Shown here in pieces: positions 21,850-31,478 of a stretch of 64,000 nucleotides of DNA. The stretch comes from Coleophoma eucalyptorum (lineage: Eukaryota > Ascomycota > Leotiomycetes > Helotiales > Dermateaceae): assembly GCA_026120035.1 (NCBI GenBank), contig JALRME010000020.1:124001-188000 (forward strand), in the 5' to 3' direction. The notes beneath the pieces were generated by a model. It searched no databases. It was not told the DNA's origin and was given only the letters and a program-made list of their open reading frames with translations. Made by a program: the position numbers and the translations under genes. The number at the start of each line of letters is the position of its first letter. The stretch's first letter is position 1.

Positions 21850-24443
21850 CTCTGTTATCGTGGTACGAGAAGGTGGCTACAGGTGATAGATATGATAAAG
21901 GATTATAAAATATGCCTGACCCATCAAATAAAGTATGAACATAAGGCCGAACGCATCGACCTTTTGCTGTTTGAGGCGCACTGTTATATATATGGCATAG
22001 GTGCACAACTAGCCCGTCCACCTTCCCTGGATGGCTCGCCAATATAATGTGAATCTCCAAGTACCGGACAATTGACAGGCATGTGAGCGGCATATGTACG
22101 CTGCCAATTAATGAACGAGCTGACGTTGGTGTGGGCGCTAACAACCATTGAGCTCTGCAACAAAACCAATCTTACGCTGTTTGCGGCTCGCTTTACTAAC
22201 AGGGGCTTCAATTAGGGGCTTCAGCTAGACTTTCCAGGCTTGAAGAGCAGAAATCGAGATGTCAAAGCGACAACCAACACAGCTTGCCGTCAAAAATGCA
22301 TCATCAGACACTGGTGCGAAAACTGGCTATATAGGTTCTTGATTTATCGAAGCACGATACAACCCCCCATCGCTCATACTTCAACAGTCTAGGGGTACTC
22401 GCTTTTCGCGAACGCAGATGATAGGATCTTCATGCATTACATTATCTGGAGTTGACTACCGGATCGACGAATGCGGGGCGTATCAGTTATGAGAAACGAC
22501 TAGCTCCATACACTATTGAAAAAATAGGTGTAGTCCTGAGGGGAGGTGCGGGTACCAGGAAGATATGAACACCTGGGTAAGTCCCCTGGATGCCACGAGG
22601 ATCAAATCGAGTATGCGAACGCTGAGCTGGGTCAGGAGCTTGATAATCATAATGGTCGCCCAGACAAGGCAATTCCCAAAGATACCTCGAGAGGAACCTG
22701 GCAGATCTATTAGCCGATGACGATGACGATAAAGTCGGCTACCCCAACTCAAACCATGTTGTGATGGCATATCCCGTCAAATTCTTAGCGTTCTCGGCAT
22801 CAACCACTCAAGTTCATCCGATTCATGCTCCCAGTGCTAGACAGTATCTGCTATCCCATCTTGCGAAGGTGTCCGGCCGGGGAACGACAGATTCGCCCTT
22901 AGTGCCATTCTTGCGTGTGAAGCTATACACAAGCCCCTATACAAAGGTCTGAGCACCCGCCCCTCCGCGTCCTCGAGACATTCATGCAATCAATAGGCAG
23001 TAGTACCTTCACACACGAGAAGAGAATTCCTTAAAATTTCATGCAGAAGTGCTTTTGAAAATAGTGTGTAACAAACCCCATTACTCGCAATGCGTCCGTA
23101 AAGATAATCTTCGCTTCCTGCTGAGTTATAGTGTAAAACGATTGAGCTCGATAACTTGGAGGAGTCTAGAGGGACTCAGTTCACGGAACGTCGTGATAGC
23201 AGCCGGTGCATATAGGGACTATCAGCTCTATCGGATTACTATTGATGATTGATAGTTGCTATCAGTGGTGGTATGTCAAAACCCGCCTGGGCAAGTTCGA
23301 GGGTGGCTTTTGGTGGCTGCACTATCCCCCCATTACATCTGAGCCAACAGCACAGCAAACGAGCAGGTAACTACAGTCGATATGTAAAGGTTTTGCAGAT
23401 TTAGCTAGGGATGTTAATTCGATGTTTCTATGTTCATGAACCAGTTGTGCTCAACAATGAGAGGGGAATTGCAAATTGGGGTCTGGAAAGTAAATCACGT
23501 ACCGTTTCCATAACGAAAGGTTAGGGGGGGTTGGAAGAAATGCTTATATGGGCGCTAGCAAATCCTAACCGTGCGGTCATCCGGCCAAAGAGCCAGAGGG
23601 AGCTGTACCATGGCTTGTAAAAGTAGACGGTGGGCTTTGGTTTTGGTTTGTAAGATATGCAGAACGTTGGTATGGCTTACTTTATATTGCTTTTGAATTA
23701 GAATTCATTTCGCTTCCATGGCGAGTACCTTACGCGCCAGAGTCTGCCGCTCATGACCTAGATTTTCTTCAGCTCAGCAGCTGTGAAGAAATGCAAAATT
23801 AACTGCCGACCTTAAAAGTCCAAAAACTAACAATCAACGTCATCGAGACCAGTTGCTGGTGGCCCCCAAGTTAGACGTGAAAGCATGACTGCATCGAGGT
23901 GGCTCGGCTGGTAGAGAACGGGGAGTTCGGTAAGCACTCGCCTATTGATCCCCATACTCATCCGACCTTCTTGGCTTCATACACCAAAGTCACGTGCAAT
24001 ATACTATTCCAGCTTTTTCGAAGTATATTCTGACATCCTTCTTGATCTCGGAATTCGGGAATCTCTTTTCACCGACCTCTCAATCTGCGGATGCGGTGAT
24101 CTCCTGTGGAGCCAAAAGGGAATAGTGGATCGTCGGCCGGTTCCTACAGACCTTATGCCGAAAATGGCAACTGCGCACGCGACACTGTAGATAAGAGACC
24201 AGTTTGGTGCTCTACCTCCAGGATACAAGGTCCAAGATACGTATAAACCGGCCGGGACCAAGGAATGCGATATAGGTCCAGATCTTGTACCCAGTCAGAT
24301 ATACTGTAAAGGCTTATCTTGTTCCTGCATGCGATTCACTGGATTTCACTGGTAGCGAAGTACAAAGGCTCAACGATGGCCAAAAATGACTACCCTCGTC
24401 AAACCACTCTTCAAGACTTTTGTTTCCAATTTTGGGAGGAAAT
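21850..24443. other. Intergenic region with pseudogene traces
   Basis: About 2.6 kb with no intact gene. A minus-strand protein-like frame with four stops lies at 22540-22936 (listed separately). Another minus frame at 24004-24261 includes a hydrophobic stretch near GLYVSWTLYPGG, and the plus strand there is also protein-like; neither could be assigned. Confidence 0.45.
22540..22936 (-). pseudogene. Unassigned pseudogene fragment with nonsense codons
   Basis: On the minus strand one frame reads as ordinary protein from 22936 to about 22540 (FTRKNGTKGESVVPRPDTFA, then VVDAENAKNLTGYAITTWFE, then HTRFDPRGIQGTYPGVHIF) but is broken by TGA codons at 22825-22823, 22816-22814 and 22810-22808 and a TAG at 22741-22739. 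There are no donor or acceptor sites that would splice the stops out. The three TGA codons would be CGA and the TAG would be CAG before C-to-T change, the pattern left by cytosine deamination or repeat-induced point mutation. I do not recognise the family. Confidence 0.4.
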
Positions 24444-25647
24444 ATGCGTTTCTCAAAGATTTCCTCGGTCGTTCTGGCCTCACTTCCAGTCTTTGCAGGT
24501 GTCAATGGCTTGAATATCCTCATCTCCAATGATGATGGTTTTGGCACAGCAAACATTCGAGAGCTCTACAAGGCCATGAAGGCCCTTGGACACAACTGCT
24601 ATATTGTGGCCAGCGTTGTGAATGAGAGTGGGATGGGTGGAGCCGAGGTGTATACCAAATATAAAAACTTGACCTCCGACAGCGAGTTCGGTAAGCAGGA
24701 AATTGTGCTGCGCGCAGAGTCACTTTCTTACTATGTCTTAGGGATTGTGAAGGCAGGAGCCCCATCAATTGGAACGGATCCCAATGACTCCCATATTTGG
24801 TATGCCAGATCCTGGCTTTTCTTACTGAGTACTTGAGAAAAATACTAACTCATTCAGGTACTACAATGGCACCCCATCAACCCAGGTACAAGTAGCACTT
24901 GACTACGTCCTCCCCCGTTATACGAACCTGACAACATTCGATCTCGTATTGAGTGGCGTTAACTATGGACTGAACCTGGGCCCGTTCTTATACACTCTCG
25001 CTGGAACGTTGGGAGCAACTTATACAGCCATTGCGCGAGGAATTCCTGCCATCGCTTTCTCTGGTGGTTATAGCACGCAGACTCCATACTTCTGGGTGAA
25101 CGCCTCCACGACCGCAGGGCTGAAAGACCCCGCTACGTTATATGGAGAACTTAGTGCAAATCTCGCACAGCAGCTCATTGATAATGCCAAGGGTGGGCCA
25201 ATTCTACCTCTTGGCTATGGCATCAATGTCAACATCCCAAAGCTCACATCATTCACTAATGATAGTTGTGTTAACCCACCATTCATCCAAACCCGGCTGA
25301 CTGGTGGAGCAGTTGTGGATAGCGCTGGGTACGATGAGGAGACCGGTCTTTTCAGTTATGTTGATCTCACCATACCAGGAACGAATCAGTGCATTAATGG
25401 AGACTGCTCTCTACCTGGCGAGACTGATATTCTGAACACTGGTTGTCAGTCAGCCGTGTCGGTTTTCACGATAGATTATGACGCCCCAATTGGTGGATGC
25501 CGTGGGGATGTTCCTGATGTGAGAGCTGCCTTGATGCCCCTGGTTCAATATTCCAATAGTTCTATGCTTGTAGGCGGCCTCAATGGCACAAGTCCATACG
25601 CAAACAGTACCCTTCATCTTTCATCTAGGGTACGATCGAGGAGATAA
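24444..25647 (+). CDS. Secreted SurE-like 5'-nucleotidase/phosphatase, 381 aa
   Basis: Metal-dependent phosphomonoesterase of the SurE family, which in fungi usually carries a signal peptide and acts as an extracellular or vacuolar acid phosphatase. Exons 24444-24799 and 24858-25647; the 58-nt intron has a CTAAC branch site. Residues 1-22 form a signal peptide ending FAGVNG. Metal-binding NDDG is at residues 29-32 (LNILISNDDGFG), SGMGG follows at about 70, and the second conserved loop LSGVNYGLNLGP is just after the splice junction. A GIPAIAFSGG motif follows. The C-terminal third is richer in Cys (INGDCSLPGE, GCRGDVPD), suited to disulfides in a secreted enzyme. Length exceeds bacterial SurE (about 250) but is normal for the fungal group. 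Confidence 0.9.
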
Positions 25648-25856
25648 TCTTCACTAGGCCATTATTGGATTTTGGTAAAGATTAGAGAAGCAATGGTCAT
25701 GTATTTATATATAATAGCTGGCATTAAGCAAGCAGATAAATCTGAAGGAGAACTCATTGTTCAAAAGTCCACGTCAGAGTTTTACAAGTACTCCATATCA
25801 CGTTGTATCAGAGATTGGCAGATCAGTAAAAATATTCAGACTTTGATTCATCTATA

Positions 25857-26897
25857 CTACCAGCAACAATACCCACCATCCACAACCTGAGCTAGTTAGC
25901 CAATAATGTAATCACAATAAATAGGGCCAAAAGAAAACTTACGATATCGCTACCATTCATATAGCTTGATGCATCACTTGCCATCCAAACAATTGTGCCT
26001 TGCAGCTCGCTTGGATGACCAAGTCGACCCATTGGTATGTCTTTTTTCCAATTTGCTTCAATGTGGTGGCCTTCATGCTCTAGGAGACCGAGAATAAGGT
26101 TGGTCTTCATGTAACCTGGACAAAGAGTGTTGACTCGGATTCCTCTTGGGCCCCACTGTGACAGTCTTAGAAAGTTGATAAAATCAATGGCAGAGTTATT
26201 ATACCTCTGTTGCTAGACCTCTACCCATAAGTGAGACGGCAGCTTTCGACTACACAAGATCAGCAAGGTCAATCTGACATCGAATATGCATCTTTACCGC
26301 TCCATATGCCGTTTGCTTTTGCGGCCTAAGAGCGACAATAGAGCATATACTGGAAACCAATATTAGGTTGCCCTTCACCCCATGATCCAGCCAGTATTTT
26401 CCAGCTTCCTTAGCGAACAGGAAACTTCCGTGCAAATTGACATCTAGCATGTTCTTCCAGCGGTCAAAAGGATATTGCTCAGTATCAAAATTCTCAACGA
26501 CGCCCGCAGCCGTGACCACTACGTCTACCTGTCCAAAGTCCTTGACAATTGATGCCCATGTGTCCTTCACCTGTTGCTCTGACGTTACGTCGCATGCGTA
26601 TGCTCGGAGCTCTGGCGTATGGGACGTGGTTGATTGGACATGCTCGGCGATGTGCTTGATTGAGGACTGACTATTCTTCAATGCGATATCAATGCAGGCT
26701 CCCCTTGCTCCGCTCTTTGCAAACGCAGTGAGGAACTCCTTGCCCAAACCACGGCCAGAACCTGTCACTACGCATGTCTTCCCTTCAAGCGAGAAGGATG
26801 GCAGGGTCATCACAGTACGGCGGAATGGTAATTGCAGAGGTCGTTGCAAGACTGTTGCAGACGTAGCACGGCGGAGCAGTAAATTGATGGTCGACAT
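25857..26897 (-). CDS. Short-chain dehydrogenase/reductase, probably mitochondrial, 295 aa
   Basis: NAD(P)-dependent oxidoreductase of the classical SDR family. Exons (minus) 26897-26298, 26249-26205, 26155-25943 and 25886-25857; introns of 48, 49 and 56 nt; 888 nt in total. The start is the ATG at 26897. The first 35 residues are Arg/Leu/Ser/Thr-rich without acidic residues (LLLRRATSATVLQRPLQLPF), resembling a mitochondrial targeting sequence. Cofactor motif TGSGRGLG, the usual NNAG replaced by TAAG (VVVTAAGVVENF), catalytic Ser in LVSSICSIV and YGAVK (YxxxK) are all present. The C-terminus DIVVDGGY is the standard SDR end and is completed by the 30-nt last exon. Closest resemblance is to fungal polyol (arabinitol/xylulose) dehydrogenases, but substrate is not provable here. 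Confidence 0.88.
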
Positions 26898-27612
26898 TGT
26901 GTCAAAATATGAAGTTCGGTAATAGCTCAAAGATACGATGTTTAGTATTGGTTCATGCTCGACTTGATTCTTGGAATTTTGTGGGTGAGCAACCTCCCTT
27001 CTAGGAGGCTATGGAGCGGGGCCAGCATAAATTCTCCCAACATCTCTCCTGCGGTAATCTAGCCAGGGTGAAGTAAGTTAGGTGAAGGTGACATCGCGTT
27101 GACTTGATATCCGAGTAACTGGACAACTTTATTACAGAAAGTAAGATATTTTGCGCAGCGGCGGGATTGTGGACCGGGACGGGATGATGCGAGCAAGTGA
27201 TAGTGCGAAAGTAAGGAACCTCGACAAGAATTTATCGCTCCAATGGTTTTCATTTCGGTGAGAGACTAATAAGAGTCTGGAATACTTAAACGTAACTACG
27301 ATAACCAATTCCAAGGCACATAATGTGACTGCCCCGGTGTAAGCACAGCCGGATGAAAACTCTCAGCTTACCACCCCTATTTTAACACTGGATCCTGTAT
27401 GTATTCGGAATAACAAAGACTCATGGCACACCGGCGGAGTTATACAGAGAGGTTATGAAGCAGCAGCCGTGGATGTTCCCCAGCCTTCTCGTTCTTCACC
27501 ACCTGCAGGGCCGGCAATGACACATATACACAGGGCTTTAACAAGGAATGCTCTCAAAGAGTGCATTCAATGTCACATTCGCTCGCTGCTGATGCGTTAT
27601 GGTTGTGGTAAC
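26898..27612. other. Intergenic region upstream of the SDR gene
   Basis: About 700 bp between the SDR start and the 3' end of the molybdopterin synthase gene. It should hold the SDR promoter and the terminator of the neighbour. I see no further gene. Confidence 0.5.
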
Positions 27613-28235
27613 TCAGTAAGCACCCGGGCGGACAACAGGCCCATGACCTCGTTCCCCGGGGACTTTTGGACGAAGTATTGGACCATGCGGACCTTGGGCT
27701 GGCTTGTCTTCCTCGCCCTTCTCAACCCGTACCCCGGCAGCTCCGTCTCGATTTGCTCTCCAAACACCACCTTCCTCACCTCCAAATTCTTCCTTTTTCC
27801 AGACTTCTACCTTTTCCTTACATTCCTCAAGCGCTTCTTCTCCAGCTTTCCAAGCAGCTTGACGATGAGGAGATGAAACAGCAATGAGAATGCTTTCCTC
27901 GGCGATGGGCACAACGCCAAGCCTGTGGATCATAGCAATAGATGTGAGAGAGTGCTTCTCGGCAATAGCCTTGCATATCGTGAGCATAGTCTGTAATGCT
28001 CGTGGCTCATAGGATGTATATTCAAGTTCCTTTACTGGCTTTCCAGCAAAGTTGTCTCGTGTGGTACCTGGATTTGTCAGCTGAAGCATCTATAGCTTGA
28101 TTTATAGACTTTGCCTGCAAAGAGTACGATCGCCCCAGCCTTAGGACTGCGAACCCGGTCCATGATTTGCATTGCGTTGAGATGATCTCTGGTCAAAGCC
28201 ACGAAGCAGTTCTCCTCTGATATCTCGGACGGCAT
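27613..28235 (-). CDS. cnxH: Molybdopterin synthase large (catalytic) subunit, MoaE/MOCS2B type, 191 aa
   Basis: Converts precursor Z (cPMP) to molybdopterin with the small sulphur-carrier subunit in the cytosol; needed for nitrate reductase and xanthine dehydrogenase. Exons (minus) 28235-28115 and 28067-27613. Exon 1 reads MPSEISEENCFVALTRDHLN and ends ...AGAIVLFAG; exon 2 continues TTRDNFAGKPVKELEYTSYE, so the family core FAGTTRDNF spans the junction. This requires a 47-nt intron with a GC donor (G|GCAAAG) and CCAG acceptor. The second conserved block IAMIHRLGVVPIAEESILIA and the later SSPHR are intact. The C-terminus has a Glu/Lys/Gly-rich extension of about 30 residues beyond KKEEF. The symbol follows the Aspergillus naming and is by family only. 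Confidence 0.9.
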
Positions 28236-28461
28236 TTTGAATTTCTACGAAATTTCCTGATGTAGAACCACTCACAAAATTACTTTACATGTTCCCTGGG
28301 AGTTTTGATATTTAGAAGATGGGCATTTCGTCACATGACATCATATTTCTTTGTGCCATTTCCCACCGCCCTGACATCCCTTCAACAATCGCGAATTCAA
28401 CAGCTTTGCCTACACTTATGCGACTGCGTTATAGTCTCCAACCTATTGCAAGACAAGCGGA
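28236..28461. promoter_or_regulatory. 226-bp bidirectional promoter
   Basis: The molybdopterin synthase gene (minus, ATG at 28235) and the RBM5/10-like gene (plus, ATG at 28462) start 226 bp apart in opposite directions, so both promoters and leaders must share this interval. No clear TATA box is seen. Confidence 0.7.
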
Positions 28462-30995
28462 ATGAATTCCTCACGCCCAAGTCGGCCTTCAGGCCATGAC
28501 GCTAATATGTATGACGATGATACATGGGCCAACGAGCACGAACGACGAAGTTCGCCTCCACGAGACCGTTACAGTGCGCGGAAGGGTAATCGTTTGACGG
28601 AAGAGGCACCCTTCTAAGATTATTGCTGATAGTCATGTTTGAAGATCATGCAAGAACGCCGCCACGACTCTCCAATTCTCAAGATTACTACGATCGAGAC
28701 TATCGTGGCGGAAATATGCGCAGAGAGAGATCCAGATCACCGCACTGGGAGAGCAGAGGCCGTTACAGAGATCGCGACCACGAAGGATACCAGTCTCCTC
28801 CTCGGAATAGAAGTCGAAGCCGCAGTCGATCTCCGTACCTTGGCGGCACGCCAAGTCGAACCATTATTCTGGAAGGACTACCTATGGAGATGACTCAGGA
28901 AGACGTTGGCCGCCCCTTCCGCTTTTCTTGGACCCTGACACCATTTCACTCATCTCCTGCATAAGTGCTCTTTCAGCTTTCAGAATTCTGGCTAAGAATA
29001 GGATCTGGCCTTCTTGGCCGTTGTCTTGTATTACAGATATCATATGAGTTGCACCAAAATCTTCGGGTTGGGGGCTTAGAGGAGATCCGGTTGATCAAAG
29101 ACAAAAAAACAGGTATGAAATGAACAGGAGTGTACACAATGGCCTATCCTAATTAGAGCTTCTCCAGGACTTTCTCGCCAATTTGCATTTGCACAATTTG
29201 TTTCTGTGTCCGAGGCGAAAAGTTTCTTGGATCAATACTTCCCAGCAGTACCATTTCTTGGCCCACGAGGTAGCTCACACGATACATCTGCCGAACCCAT
29301 TAAAGTACGAATATCTTTCAGTCGTGAAAGAGATGAGCGTGATAGAGCTGGGAAGGGCGATGACGACTGGAAATGCGATGTTGTATGGTCACGTCCGTTA
29401 TGCCAAATTGACTTCAAATGCTGACGAAATTAAGTGTTACCTGATGAATTATTCTCACAGAACATTGTGTTTTCGTTGCAATGCACCTCGGATGCGTAAG
29501 CCTCTTTTTCCCAGTACTACGAAAAGTTCTAACTTTCCTTCCAGGCTCCACTGCTCACGGCATCGTTATCGCTCAAGCAAATATGTCTGCATTCTCTGGT
29601 CTTGCTACAACTGGCGACAGTGATGCATCACCGGATAGTACTGCGTCACAGTTCCTTTTGCTAAGAGGATTGGAGCCCGGCGTCACCGAGGAATTACTGG
29701 CAAAAGGCGTGAGCAAATTGTACAAGGTGAAAGCAGACACTTCGACCGAGCCACCGATGCCAAAGAAAACCAAGATCGCATCCACTGGTTCCAATGATGC
29801 CAGTCTTGGCGCAAAACCTGGTTCTCTTCGCCGAGTCTTGTTAGTTCGAGACAGGAAAACCAATGATAGTTGGAGATATGGCTTTGCTGAGTTCAACAGC
29901 GTTGAAGATGCACAGGCAGCCATGGCCAAGTACGCGTCCGCTGAGAAGTTCACCATTTCGTCCAAACCGGTCCTAGTTTCATATATCCATGCCGGAGTCT
30001 TCGTTCCTGTTCTCCAAGCACTCAATGCCGATACGGCGCGATTCACGTTCAGTCCTTTATCCAATCCCTCGATGAAGTTGATGTATTGGGACGAGGCTGC
30101 ATATGCAAGTGAGCTTAATACTACTCTGCCTGACCATCAAGCTGCTTCCAAATCAAAAAGCAAGAATCATGACAAACTTGCTGCAGCTGCAGCCGACGAG
30201 GGTCTTGTAAAATCCGACAGTGATCCGAAGCCCAAGAAGAGAAAAGCCGAGAAAGAAAGCTTGCCGAACGCCACTAAAAAAGTGGTCGCACCACATTTGC
30301 AATTCTGGTCCAACAGACATGCAGAGCTGCATGGAATCCCCTCCAAAGACGAAGAAAATGAAGCCAGCACAGCCCCCCAGCCGAATAGGTCTGCTAGTCC
30401 TAGTGATCCTCCACCAACTCAGTCATTCGCAGATTTAGACCGAAAATGCTGTTTGCTTTGCTCACGCCAATTCAAGAGTGATGCAGAAGTTCACAAGCAT
30501 GAACGTGTAAGCCAGCTTCACAGAGACAACATGAAGAAAGATGACCTTGTCCAAAAAGCACTTGCGAAGCTCGACAAGTCGTCCCAGTCAGCGGCAGATA
30601 ACTCAGCTTATCGTGACAGAGCAAGGGAGCGTCGACAAGCATTCAACCAACCGAAACAGCCTGCCGCTCAACATGCTCGGCCTCCAAGTGATGATAAGAG
30701 TTCTGCCGCAACAAAGCCAGTGGACCAACAGCCGCCAGTTGAAGTGCAATCCAAAGGTGCAGCTTTACTCGGGAAGATGGGTTGGAAATCTGGGCAGGGC
30801 TTGGGTGCAGATGGATCAGGTCGAACGGAAGCTATAGCAACAGAGCTTTACACCCAGGGAGTCGGGATTGGTGCGGTTGGGGGAAAGGTAGGAGATGCTG
30901 TGGAAGAAGCCGAAAGGCAAACAAAAGGCTCGTACGCCGACTTCCTGAACAAGACAAAGGACAAGGCAAAAGAACGATTTGAAAGTATGCGTTAG
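28462..30995 (+). CDS. RBM5/RBM10-like splicing regulator: RRM, RanBP2 zinc finger, RRM, C2H2, G-patch; 715 aa
   Basis: Nuclear RNA-binding protein that acts with the spliceosome in splice-site choice. Exons 28462-28585, 28684-28904, 29037-29112, 29168-29382, 29435-29495 and 29545-30995 (2148 nt). Order of domains: an RS-rich N-terminus (residues 1-85, RSRSRSPY), first RRM (TIILEGLPMEMTQED ... RQFAFAQF, about 88-190), RanBP2-type zinc finger spanning an exon junction (DDWKCDVC ... LCFRC, about 207-229), second RRM (FLLLRGLEPGVTEE ... YGFAEF, about 265-385), a basic linker (KPKKRK), a C2H2 finger (CCLLCSRQF ... HKHERVSQLH, about 550), and a G-patch (LGKMGWKSGQGLG, about 660). This is the RBM5/6/10 layout without an evident OCRE repeat. 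The donor of intron 2 is weak (GTTGGC), but the protein join is good. Confidence 0.92.
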
Positions 30996-31478
30996 AAATT
31001 CAGCTAGCGAATACACTTTAAAAGGAGTTGTCTTACGATAGGAAATGCAATTTCGATTTCTAGTATCTACACTTCAAACTTTTACTAAATTTTGTGCAGC
31101 AATGTATAGACATTAAATAGGAAGTCGGCAAGTGACATGCAAAGCAAGTATTCGGCCATTTGAAGTTGAAGGATTTCTACAGCATTTCTTATATGACCAA
31201 CCTCAGGTGAACCTGTCTACCTGTATTTAGTTGTTGCATTGTACCTTGCGTGGCAGGTGTATAAATTGGTGACTATTTTTATTTGTTTTATTATCATGTA
31301 TATACTTAACAGAATTGCAGCCCTTGTGATAGTACATAAATTTTTAGAGCACACTGTGCGTACAGGACATGAGAAGCAAAGTTCATGTCTCCCTGGGACT
31401 ATGTCCCGATAAAGGCCCCAGTGGATTTATAGCCACCTAGTAGGACTAAAGGCCCGGACTAAGAGTACAGCCTCTCTT
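30996..31478. other. Intergenic region between convergent genes
   Basis: About 480 AT-rich bp between two 3' ends. It must contain both polyadenylation regions; no gene is supported. Confidence 0.6.

Noticed and set aside
23881..23960. tRNA-like A-box (TGGCTCGGCTGGTAGAG)
   Set aside because: No matching B-box (GGTTCGAATCC) or cloverleaf follows within tRNA distance.
24004..24261. Minus frame with GLYVSWTLYPGG as transporter remnant
   Set aside because: A hydrophobic stretch alone; the plus strand of the same interval is equally protein-like and neither could be assigned.
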